Below are positions 33,656 to 44,499 of a DNA stretch of 64,000 nt, in pieces (within the stretch, counting starts at the first letter, position 1; each line of letters starts with the position of its first letter). The notes beneath the pieces are model-generated. The model did no database searches and was not told the DNA's origin. It worked only from the letters and a program-made list of their open reading frames with translations. A program made the translations under genes and the position numbers. Origin of the DNA: Calcarisporiella thermophila CBS 279.70 (taxonomy: Eukaryota; Calcarisporiellomycota); NCBI RefSeq assembly GCF_041956535.1, contig NW_027192192.1:1385985-1449984 (forward strand), read 5' to 3'.

Positions 33656-35391
33656 TTAAATTTTAACGAAGATTCTGCGATCCGTGTTGAGCCTCAACCA
33701 GAGAACGAAGACCGATGATAGCACAGTAAGACCCCCGGCAAACTCCATGAGAGGGATGAATCCACTGGAATCGAGGATCGCACCGGCTAGTGGGGTGCCT
33801 ACCAAATTGCCGAAGAAGCAGGAGAAATACACCATCCCCACGGCACTCGACAAGTCCGCCGGATCCTCTACGAGATCGGCCACAGCTACGGGGAACAGGC
33901 TGACGAATCCTCCCGCCGAGAGGCCGTACATGATCACGTAAAACACCAGTAGCCCCAAGCTTTTCGAGAATGGCCAAATAACCATCGTGGATACGCCGGA
34001 AATAAGGGTGCACCAAAACATCGTGTTCAGGCGGCCAAACAGATCCGCCGCGCTCCCAATACAGATCCGGCCCAGGGAGTTCACACCGGACATGACTCCG
34101 GTGAGGATAGCTGCGATGTTAGGGTCGACACCGATGGTGCGAGAGTAGGCTGGAAGCATGAAGAAGGGGAGAAGGTAGCTATGGATATATTTCAAGAGTG
34201 AGAACTCGCTTTATGAGAGGAGAGAACGCTTTCGCAAGCTTACCCAAAACTGGCGAACACGCCGAAAAAGAATAGGGCCCCCATCCGCCAGGTGATGATT
34301 CTAGTTTCGATGATTTTGTGTTTGGCCGAGGACTTTTTATGAGGAATGCGCGGGCGGCAGAGAAGGGTGGCTGCACTCAGCAGTACAAGACTGATGATTG
34401 CCGAGATGCGTAGTGACCAGCGATAGCCCAGAGTAGCCAGAAGATAGCGCACCAACGGATTCAGGCATAGTCCGCCAATTCCGCTTCCGCTGACAGAGAT
34501 TCCAGTGGCCTAATATTGCGACCATAACAGTTAGTCAGTCTTGGTGAGTGAGGGGACAAGTGTAATGAGTGCAATGAGGGGTACTAACCAGGCCCCGATA
34601 TTTCTTGAACCATTGTGTGGGAAGCACAACGGAGGGGAAGAAGAGCAGCGCGTTGCCAAGACCAAAGAGAAGTCCCTGCGTCAAATACAATTGCCACAAC
34701 TAATGCGATTGGTTAAAAAAAGGCCGGTAAGCGAAGGGCTCATATAATGAGTATCAGACGCCGGGAAACAATGGGCGAAGGACACCTACCGCTGTGTTAA
34801 AGCTCGCAAGCAGCAGGGATACCGTGCACAGGATGGTCCCTAAGACCATGCTCCCTCGAAATCCGACGAGATCCAGGACGGGCCCCAGAAACGGACCAAT
34901 GAAAAACATGAACGCGGTTGCGACGGTCCCAATATAAGACATAGCCAACGTGCTGGCCTCTCCCTTGAATTCTTGTGTCAGATAAATATCCTACACGGCC
35001 AAATCAAGAGGTTAGCCTAATCCCGGCTGAAAATCCCATACCGGCTTGAAGGATTGCATACCTGATACTGGCCCCAGCAGTACGTTTGTCCAAAGTTGTT
35101 GAAGATGACCAAGAATCCTCCCAGGATCACTAGCCAGGACCGCCAAGTGTCGGTAGGAGGCAAGCCCACCTCAGGGTCTTCCAAGGCACCCTTCTCTTCT
35201 AATTCATGGCGGGTGATTTCACCGGGGTCGGTTGCGAATGTGCTCGTGGCAGGAGAGTCTGGCGTATCACATTGACTGTGTTTTAGTGTATGGGAGGGTT
35301 TTTCCGAGAGGGTGTCTTGAGGAATTTGAGGTAATGCAGGACTTTTTTCATGATGCTCATTTAATTCTTTTGCTTCGGAAGGTTGTGTCAT
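33656..35391 (-). CDS. Major facilitator superfamily transporter, monocarboxylate (MCH/MCT) type
   Basis: Five exons (35391-35062, 34990-34790, 34699-34589, 34509-34244, 34178-33656) give 476 residues. A hydrophilic, acidic N-terminal tail of about 75 residues is followed by 12 hydrophobic segments. Family markers are WRSWLVILGGFLVIFNNFG with the following YCWGQYQ in TM1, GPVLDLVGFRG (MCT loop 2-3 type), ATGISVSGSGIGGL in TM5, FFMLPAYS, SLGRICIGSAADLFGR and YGLSAGGFVSLFP. This is the fungal MCH branch of MFS, usually in the plasma membrane and of poorly known substrate. It lies about 6 kb from the start of the NRPS region, but nothing ties it to that pathway. Confidence 0.92.
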
Positions 35392-36936
35392 TTTTGGATT
35401 TTCACTTCTAATTTTCTATTTTCAAGGATGCAGGCAGGCAAAGCGGTGGGGGGAGGAGAGGAGAGGAGAGGGGAGAAAGGGGAGTGTTTATATGGACACG
35501 CGGGAAGTGTGGGGAAGGTCTGAGAAAGTAGGGTGCAGAAAACAAACAAGTGTGTTGTTTTAGGCCAAAGAGCAAGAAACACAGAGCATGCGATGATAAT
35601 TTATGTATACATTCGGGTAAAAGATAGCTGAGTGTCAAATTAATAAGCGCTCAATCTCGAACTTTAAAATCCCGCACTAACCACGGCCCAAGAACAGAAT
35701 CTAGCTGCTGGCTTGTGACGCATGTTTTCATATATTTAGAGGTTATTAATATTCGATTATCCAAGGCGGGTGCTAATCCTTTTTCCGAATATCCAAAATT
35801 TCCATATCTATCCAACTGTTAACTCATTTCTGAACCTAAATCGCCCTCTAATGCCACCTCATATTACCCAATCTCTTCCGTGGGGCATTTTTTCCGGGTG
35901 GAATGATATAGGAGCTGATCACAGTCGGCTCGTATGATCCTCGACTCAATACAAATAGAGTAGGAAGCGGGCGGGGATGGCGACAATCATGTTGTGGTCA
36001 CTGAAGATCCACCGCTGAAACTAAGCGTTCATTGCATGGGTTATAAGAATGTGGGAAAAGCGTGCTCCTGCTAGAGAGTGGGCAAATATGCAATCCTCAA
36101 CCCCAGTGGCTTGCAGCAAACATCGGGATGCATCCTGACGAAGTAGGCAATCCGATACTTATGGAAATTTTTCATATACCAGCGCTTTTTTCCCGCCTCT
36201 TTTCAGGATTAGTTTCTTTGGAAAGTTTATGATGAGAAGAAGGATGATGATGCGTGCTCAATGTTTGCTTTTTTTTTTTTTACTGTATCCTGTTTGCTAT
36301 TGTTATTACCAATGGGCATAGAGGGGCGTTCTTCAATTGAAAACAAAACGGATATACTTTTAAAGATGACCACAATATGACAACGTCGCACACATAATCA
36401 TAGTTTACATGACTTATTGAAGATGACATAATATTTGGGCACCCTTCCAGGAGAAGAGGGCGACATGCGTCGAATATATTAGGTTCATACGTGGAGGTTT
36501 GGATGGGATTGCTTTTTTTTTTCGATGCAGATATATACGAGGAGGAGCGGAATCGAACCCGAGGCTGTCACTTCAACTCGCCAAGAAAATCGTTGCAAGT
36601 CCACCGAAATGTTGGCTAAGATGATGAGAGCGTTCGATTTTAATTCAAACTTCAAATCGCACAGCCAATCAGCTTGCGCCCCTCTATTGAGCGCAGAATC
36701 GCTGCTTGCCTTAAGGAAAAATTCAGCCAGGAATGACCAAGACAAAATTGCAGGTTGGGGGAGAGAACCACCACTGGCAGTCGCCGCTTCCCCCTACTAA
36801 AAATCCAGTAAATTAAATTAACACCAAAATCCGAAAGTCTGTAGCTTAGCGCCTGTATTTTCTTCTCTCCTCCAGCCCTTGGCTAGAGCCAATACCCTTG
36901 CTTCGTTGCCAATCAAAACAACCACCTCTATCGACA
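35392..36936. other. 1.5-kb intergenic region
   Basis: This holds the MFS promoter, with a G/A-rich tract at 35440-35490, and the TLC promoter. A tRNA-like B-box remnant lies around 36530-36620 on the minus strand and is listed separately. No protein gene is seen. Confidence 0.5.
36530..36625 (-). other. tRNA-like remnant with B-box (possible SINE head)
   Basis: The minus strand contains GGTTCGATTCC, a perfect Pol III B-box, followed downstream by a run of about nine A near 36520-36510. Upstream sequence includes a loose A-box. I could not fold a cloverleaf: the acceptor and T stems do not pair well. A functional tRNA is therefore unlikely. A decayed tRNA or a short SINE is possible. Confidence 0.3.
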
Positions 36937-37968
36937 ATGGCCTATACCGCCCCACTCGAGCCCGCACTTGCGTCGGTCCTAGCCCCTCTCTCTCTTGGCA
37001 AACTAGCCCATCATTACCCGGTGCTGCTTGGCTCTTTTCTTCTGTGGATGCTGATCTCTCATGCATCCGCACGATACTCGCCACGCCTTTTCCCTCGTTC
37101 ATACCTGAGTCTTACGCCTCAAAAGCGTCACTATTGGGATGTGCATGTGGTTTCACTGGTACATTCGAGTATTGTGGTTTTCGGGGCGCTGCGAATTCTT
37201 CTTGATGACAGTTTAGGAAGAGACCGCGTGTTCGGCTATAATGAATTTGCCGGAAATGTGTATGCATTTTCGTGCGGGTGGGTGGACCTTTGATGATTTA
37301 GATGGCTTATCTCGCTTCAGATGACTTACATTGACGCCATCTAGGTATTTCTTGTGGGACGGTATAGTTTCGCTAATGCACGTGAAAGAAAACGGCGTTG
37401 GGTTTGTGATTCATGGCTTCTCTTGCTTTGCCGTGTATCTGTTTTCCTTCGTAAGTTGGGCTGTACGGAAGACAAATTTTCCATTTCTAATTCGCCTTCG
37501 AACCCATTACCCTTCTAGCGACCCTTCCTCAACTACTATGGAGCCGTTTTCCTCCTGTTTGAATTGAGCACCCCTTTCCTCAACTTCCACTGGTTTATGG
37601 TATATATCGTCCTGGATCTCTTGGATCTCCTGTGCTCCCTCTAAGCCTCTTTGTCTATCTAGGATAAAATGAACATCACTAATACCCCGCTTCAGCTCAT
37701 CAACGGTATAACCTTCCTCGGCACCTTCTTTTGTGCACGCCTTGTCTTCGGCTATTACATGTCATATCAGACATTTGTGTCTGTGATCGCGGTCATCGAT
37801 CAGGTCCCCACGTTCCTCTGCGTGCTCTACGGCGTCAGCAATATAGTGCTCAACATCCTAAACGCGTTCTGGTTCATAAAGGCCATCAACATGCTCAAAA
37901 GGCGTTTTCGCAGAAAAGGAACAAGCGAAACGAAAGCAAAGGAAAGGAAGTTAAAGAAAGCTTTGTAA
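36937..37968 (+). CDS. TLC-domain membrane protein (TMEM56/TLCD4-like)
   Basis: The four exons 36937-37277, 37345-37450, 37519-37599 and 37663-37968 encode 277 residues with about seven hydrophobic helices. TLC-domain hallmarks are the WDVHVVSLVHSSIVVFGAL block, GYFLWDGIVSL, VIHGFSC with the conserved His, LNYYGAVFLLFELSTPFLNFHWFM, and GTFFCARLVFGYYMSYQTF. The C-terminus is very basic (RRKGTSETKAKERKLKKAL) and could be an ER retention signal, as lysines sit near the end. Relatives include TRAM, Lag1 and CLN8. The Lag1-type ceramide-synthase motif HHXXXXXXXD is not seen, so ceramide synthesis is unlikely. Members of the TLCD4/TMEM56 group affect membrane lipid composition, but their reaction is unknown. 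Confidence 0.88.
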
Positions 37969-38345
37969 ACGGGAAAATGGCGTCCCTCATGTTGTAATTT
38001 TTCTCTACCTCCTTCTCCTCCTCCTCCTCCTCCTCCACCCGCACTCTATCCTTCGGCTATAAACATCTTCTCTCTCGGATTATATTTGTATATCTAACGT
38101 GATGTTTCTATAATTTTGCTATTGAGTTCTCTTTGCACTAAATCTCTCTTATCTATTTACTAAATGAAGTTTGAAATCTACTATGTTATTTCTCTGCTTT
38201 TAGTGATACATGAAAAAAAGGAGATCTATTTAACAAACAATATGAAAAATGAGTATTGGGAATGAAACGCAGATCAGGTGGTTCGATAACTTTCTCTATC
38301 TCTCGTATACTCTATATTTCGAGCTCTATTGACGGAGTTGCGGTT
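37969..38345. other. Convergent intergenic region with CTC repeat
   Basis: This holds the 3' ends of the TLC and Sec14-type genes. A CTC trinucleotide repeat lies at about 38011-38037. No gene is seen. Confidence 0.6.
38011..38037 (+). repeat. CTC trinucleotide microsatellite
   Basis: Seven or more CTC units occur in the TLC gene 3' flank. Confidence 0.9.
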
Positions 38346-39492
38346 TTATTCTTCCCTCGCTTCATGCTGATGGCTGGTATATTTTGGATCCTTCCACGGT
38401 CCTACATCAGAATTTTCGCATCCCTCAGGACACTCGCAATCTCCCCCAAGAAACTTCGGTAGAGATTTTGGATCAACTACTTTTAAGACTTCGTCCAAGT
38501 AGTTGGTGCCTAGAATATGAATTTTCGCAACCGTATCCTCATCGAGGAAAGGCTTTGGGTTCCATGAAAGAGAGATACGCAATAAGTGTATCATTAAGAT
38601 GTAACAATCAATATCCAAGAATAAGCCTACCTTGATCATAGACCATACACCAGAAAATAGTGACGGCGCGTTGATAACGAACATGCAGCCCATCATCTGT
38701 CAGGATTATAGAGATAACGGTCGTTGTTATTCGTCCAAACAATGCTCCCAAATCACTATAGAGCCGCGATGATTTACCTCTGGATAATAGTCTTGAGCAA
38801 TGCGTGATGTTTTCTCAACAAACTTCAACGCCTTAGGGACTTGTTTCAATGACAGATCTTTGATATCAATCAGGATGCAGCACTGCTCTATATGCTTGCC
38901 AGCTGCAGCAGAACAAGCAGGGAACCGCACACGGGTGAGATATTCGTAGCCCTTAATGAAGTCCTTCTCGATGCGCTCCTCCGTGGTAATACTGAAGAGT
39001 TTGTCAATATCAAGGTCATTCATACATTCGATGTAGAGTGGGCGGAAGATTCGATCGGTGCGATGGTAAAAGCGCGGGTAAATCTTTGCAGAGTAACCGG
39101 TTAACATAGAAAAAAATGAAATAAGCGTTAAATACACACTAGGAGGCCTATCCCCGCATCTGATAGCCTACCTTCGATACTTCGTCCCTTTCTGTAAACT
39201 CAAAATACTCTAATTCATCGACATTCTCGTCCCGCCTCCAATTCTCGCAATTCGCAAACATTTCTAAAGCCGCGTCCAAATCGAATTTCCTGGCTCTCAA
39301 AAACCTAAGCAATAAGTAATGGTCATGGCGTTTGGGATCATAGAGGCCTTTCTTCTGGAGATTCTGCCTGAATTGTTCGAGCGTATATTCTTGTTCGGTC
39401 GAAAGACTGCCAACTTGACCCGTATTGTTATCGTGTTGAAGTAATGTAGAACGAGGGCTCTCTTCGGATGAAGAGTTGAAGATGCTATTCAT
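38346..39492 (-). CDS. Sec14-type CRAL-TRIO lipid-transfer protein
   Basis: The four exons 39492-39172, 39083-38778, 38696-38631 and 38552-38346 give 299 residues. The CRAL-TRIO N domain has LEQFRQNLQ and HYLLLRFLRARKFDLDAAL. The lipid-binding domain has YPRFYHRTDRIFRPLYIE, ILIDIKDLSL, YYPEMMGCMFVINAP, FSGVWSMIKPFLDE and the closing LPKFLGGDCECPEG (the LP..LGG.C motif of Sec14). Sec14 proteins exchange phosphatidylinositol and phosphatidylcholine between Golgi membranes. Length matches Sec14. An upstream in-frame ATG three codons earlier is also possible. It is the last gene before the AT-rich NRPS region. Confidence 0.95.
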
Positions 39493-41324
39493 TATTGTCA
39501 TTAATTTTGCATTGAAATTTAGCAAAGTAAAAAAAAAGTAAAAGATCGAGATTTCAAAACGCCAGATCATAACCACTTCGGGTTGCGAAGCCACAAATTG
39601 CAAAGTCTTCCACCGGGTTAGTACACTCCTAGAATTTCTCAATATAGAAACCCCTATGTCTAGTATTGCCGCTGACTTAACGAATACTTAACATTTTCAA
39701 AATGCTCAGCGCTTTCTATTTAGAGATATTGTTTAGTAAGATATTCTTCGAAATCTCAAGAGTTCTACCTTTCCAGCCGTCAAAGAAACGTGTTTAGATA
39801 TCACAATGATAACAAGATCGACAGAGTGTTCCCAATGATTCTTCCAATTTGAAATAATAAGGTAGAAAGCGTCTACTTAGTCTCAATAATAATATCTGGA
39901 AATTTGCATATTGCCCTTCCCTACAAACTTTTACTAAATACCAGAAACAGTGCTGCTGAATACCTTGAGGGTAACGGTATAGGGTGCACTAAAGCGAATG
40001 GCTTATTGATTTATTATACGTGCTTTATTGATTGTGTTTTTTTTCCGAGCTATTCACTAATAGAACCACCGCCTATAATCGTAAAGGTGCATGATTAATA
40101 GGTGAGAAATATTTATGATCATCCATGGAAGTAATATTATGGGATAATAAATTGACCTCCAACGGATTCGTCAAGGTGTTATTATCATCGATTATTTATA
40201 GAATCTAAAACGACAAGGGCGCAGGAGACTAAAAATATAACACTAGTTGTTAGTAGATAATAATTTTGCATTTGCAATTTATCAAGCGACGTAAGGGGTT
40301 ATCAGGATAGTGAAGTTGTTATAGTACAAGGGCCACTCTATCCCTCTTTGCAAGCGACCAAATTTAGTGGTTCTATTTCGCCCTACTTGTTCTTTATTTG
40401 ACAATATTGATTAAGGTCATTCCTTTATAACTTCGGGGGATTCTGTTTTCATTTTAAACCTTGTACTTTGGACCTTAACCTTGTATTGAATTATTTCCGT
40501 ATCATATTCCATTCATAAAGTCGATGGAAATAAATCGTACAATAAAATAGTGTTATGAAATGGAATGTATCAAAGATAATAGGCGTACTAATTTGTTGGA
40601 ACTGCAAAGCTTATAAATGTTAGCAGAAAAGACCCGCAATAAAAAAAAAAATTGAACGAGGGCAAATGTAATTCTATAACAGGCTTCATACATTTATACC
40701 ATATAATGGTACTCGAACAAAAATACATTTTCAGCGAATTGTTCTGGATAAGGGATGTTCTTGGGTCAATTACAATAAAATGGCATACTATACGTTGTAG
40801 AGGCATATTTATTATTGGGCATGGCGAGAGAAACACATAACTTTTATCAATGAAATAGCGCTATTTCGTAGAGCTTCTCATATTTAGGATCGGGTGCACC
40901 CACTTTTATTTTTATTCAATTAAAAACAGTTGCATCATAGTGTCGATGATGCTTAAGAAAATTATAGGCTTTTTACATTGAAATTACATTTAATACTTCC
41001 TAATTCTGTCTCCGAGTGATACGATAAATCCGTAGACATGTTATTGGCTAGAGTAAGTAAATATCTTAGGTAACGGTAATGGTCAGTGCAGAAAAGATAG
41101 AGCCCAAACTGCAGGAAAACATGTTCCTAGAAAAACCTATAACCAAAAGGGTTGCAAGTGTCATTGTGTAATACGATCGACTGACTAAACAAAACTTTTT
41201 CGAATATAGTATTTAGAAAAACGCCTTACGATAATAATACCCTAGCACAAATACTCATAATAATTTAGTCAGACTAATACCGTATCTTTATTTCTATTCA
41301 GAACAAGAATCTTGTGTGCAATTG
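39493..41324. other. AT-rich 5' flank of NRPS-1
   Basis: No protein gene is seen. Most of the interval from about 39700 is similar to the flank upstream of NRPS-2 and is described under the repeat entries. Confidence 0.6.
39700..41324 (+). repeat. Duplicated NRPS 5' flank, copy 1
   Basis: The stretch 39720-40200 aligns by eye to 60760-61230, with shared words such as CCGTCAAAGAAACGTGTTT and CACTAAATACCA, and 40890-41324 aligns to 61215-61623. Between these two blocks copy 1 has about 690 extra bases (40205-40890), so something was inserted here or lost in copy 2. The shared blocks run up to the start codon, so the promoter was duplicated with the gene. Confidence 0.75.
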
Positions 41325-44300
41325 AAAATGCTGGGCAACCGAAACATTGTGCAAGAATGCTCAACTAAATGGGATCTAGAATTGGAAAAGATTGTGGAGA
41401 GCTATGGACTACACGATCTGGAAGATCTTTTCCCCGCAACCCCTCTACAATCTAGGTTCATCTCATCTCTTACCCATGATTCTCGAGCACATGTAGTGCA
41501 ATGAGTGTATGAGATTGAAGGAGCATTTAGTGAAAGTCGTTTGCAATCGGCATGGTACCGAGCGATGGTTGCCAATCCCATTCTTCGGACCGCTTTCGTC
41601 CTTACTCAACAAGGCGTGTTTCAGGTTGTACTCAAGACTCCTCCAAGTGTTTTCATAGAAACCTTGGAGTGGGCGGAAGATGAAGCCTGCAAGCTCCAAG
41701 AAATATTTCTAGCTGCAGATCGCAGTCGAGGCTTCTGCTGTAACAGAGCGAATTTAGCTAGGCTAACCGTTGCCCATATCAAAGGCACGGATCGCTACCG
41801 GTTTTTTTGGATCATGCATCGCTCGATCGTGGATGGGTTTTCCAGTCTCCTTCTACTCAATGATGTAATGAAGTCGTATTCAGGCACCAAATTGGAGATT
41901 CGGTCACCATACAAAGAGCATGTAGAACCGATGTTATCTTCAAACATGAGCCAAGCCAAGGCATTTTGGAAGTCAGAATTTGAAGGAGTGAATGTAATGG
42001 ATAGACAACGTATTTCTGACGGAAATTCTAATATTGGAGATGGGAGTTCAGTGCTGCAAACTTACAAGCTCAACATCGATATGAATCACTTGCGCCACTA
42101 CTGTAATGAAATCGACGCTACCTTGTCGAACTTGTTTCAAGCAATATGGGCCATTGTTCTGCGACAATATACTCGGTGCGACGACGTTTATTTCGAATAT
42201 GCCATAATGGGATTGATTGAATGCAAAAGTGATTTAACAAGGTTCGAGAAACTAGTGTTCGGTCACGTTTTGTATCAAGTATATGGGATCTGTTGTCTAA
42301 TTTTTTGAATTTCAATCTATTTTATTGTTTTAGGAGGATGGACACAATCGTCAATTCGCTACCGATTCGCGTGGCATTGACGGACTCCATGACCATTGTT
42401 AAGCTGTTAAGGATAATACAAGAGTTTCATACAGCCTCATTTCCCCATCGCTATGTTCCGCTTTCCGATATCGAGCGCTGTGGACGAGGGAGATGACTCC
42501 AACACTATTTTCACTTCAGAGTAGCTATTCCCAACGATTTTATACCGAAAATTTGGTCGGTGATTTCAAGATAAGTAATTTACAGCTCTTCGAAAATACC
42601 GAGTATCCTCTATACCTCAAGATATATCCGACCGACTCTTCTCTTATACTGGATATCTTAATCAATACCGCCAAGATTGGTAGCCCTGCAGTTAATCAGC
42701 TAGTTACAAAATTTGAGGAGGTGCTTCTAAGAATCATGGGGAGCTCCTTCGAACACCCTCCAACTTTATTCCAACTTGATGCTCTATATTTAATGGCATC
42801 GGTGCTAAATATTGATTCTAGTCGGGTATCACACGACTCATCTTTTTTCGAAATTGGCGGAGATTTCATATCTGCTATCGCCCTGGCGTCTGCCTATCGC
42901 AAGCAAAATCATTCAATATCAGTGTCGCAAATATTTAAATCGCCTACGCCTGCTAGATTAGCAGAAGTATCGCAGATGGGATATCGGAATAAATTTGATC
43001 CCGTAGCAACAACCGTTGGCGAGATACCTCTGACACCAATCCAAAAATGGTATTTCGAGACCAAACGGGGTGACGGTAGACATTGCAACCTAGGATGGGT
43101 TCTTCGGCCGCGAGAGAATATCGATTTCCGTAGGTTCAAACAAGCCATTACGGAAATTGTGGTCCATCATGACATGATCAGAACGCGATTTATCAAAGAT
43201 GTTAATGACTCGTGGAAACAGGTTGAGATAGGTGTGGGTGGGTGCGACATAAATGTCCATCATATTGAGTGCTCAAACATCGATGAGGTGCAAGAACACG
43301 TTAAGCACATGGATTCAACATTAGACATTGCCGAGGGCATAATGCATTGTGCTGCACTCTTCGAGGTAAATATAGAATAGAATAGTATTGCTTGATAATG
43401 AAATTAATAATATATTGCATTAACCTTGACGTTACAGCTCGGAACTGAGCAGAAAGTTTACTTCACCATCCATCACCTTGTGGTGGATCTGGTCTCTTGG
43501 CGTATCCTTCTAGAAGATCTAGAAATTCTGCTACAAGGAGGTAGGCTAAGAGAAAAGACCACTTCCTTCCAAGAATGGGCCAATTCACAATTGCAAATGG
43601 CCACGCATTTCTGCCCTTCTAAATGGACACAGATTCTCCATCCAACCGATATATCAAGCCTAGAGGAAAATGCCAGCTCTCAGTAATATTATATTTGCAA
43701 ATATTAACTATATTTGATGCAATTTTAATAATTGTTGATTATTTAATAGCGTTGCTCGTAATGGTGCTCAAATATTTAAAAATAAGTTAAGCATCTCTGC
43801 GTCGAGTCTCCTTGATACAGCCCATGAATTGTATAGAACCAGCGATCAGGACCTTATTTTAAGCGCATTATTGCTGAGTTTCTATACTGCCACAGGAAAG
43901 TTGAAGATGTCGCTCAACCTTGAAGGTCATGGTCGTGAGCCAAGGGACAGTCGATTTGACGTGTCAAGGACAGTTGGATGGTTCACCACAATATATCCTG
44001 TTACGTTATCAATGGCAGCGGATGATCATCCCAGCATGATAATCAATAGGGTTAAGAACGCCCTTCGAAATATACCTGACAAAGGAGTTTCCTATGGAGT
44101 TATCAAGTATCTTGCCCCCATTACAGAAATAACAGAGGGGATTAAAAATCACTCGATGTCTCCTATATATTTCAACTATTTTGGGCGTTTTCATAATTTC
44201 GAAAGAACCGATGCATTATTCGTACCTGATGAAAGCGTAGATGCCTGCAATGGGGATGGAAATGAAATTACCAATGGATTTACTGTGAGTTGCTCATTCG

Positions 44301-44430
44301 ATGTTGACAGATGTCTTCAGCTGAGGATATGCTTCAACACATCTCTTTTCAAAGCCGGGGTACTAGAGGAGTGGGGAGAGAAGTGGGTTGAATCAATGGA
44401 GCTGCTCATCGAACATTGCTGTAATCCTGA
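41325..44430 (+). other. NRPS-1 module 1: C1, T1 and E1, no adenylation domain
   Basis: C1 (about 41400-42780) carries MHRSIVDG where a working condensation domain has HHXXXDG, so its second His is Arg. At about 42787 the frame passes straight from the end of C1 (PPTLFQLDAL) into the carrier domain (LMASVLNIDS), so the whole A domain is missing. T1 reads GGDFISA, lacking the Ser that takes phosphopantetheine. E1 (43015-44420) looks intact: HHLVVDLVSWRILLEDL, EGHGREP, SRTVGWFTTIYPV. Epimerisation domains invert the alpha carbon of a carrier-bound residue, but here nothing can be loaded. Confidence 0.85.
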
Positions 44431-44499
44431 AGCTCCCGGCAGTTTCTCTCCAGCTGATTTCTCGCTGTTGACTCACCCAGCTGTGATTACAGAAATTGA

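Noticed and set aside
28427-41324. One biosynthetic cluster joining NRPS-1 with the aldo/keto reductase, GMC oxidoreductase and MFS genes
   Set aside because: These genes lie 6-13 kb away across housekeeping genes (TLC, Sec14) and a change in base composition. Co-regulation is not supported by the sequence.
41502-41504. TGA read as selenocysteine or tryptophan (recoding)
   Set aside because: TGA ends several intact genes in the window, the same gene has other frameshifts and a TAA, and the paralogue has TGG. Decay is simpler.
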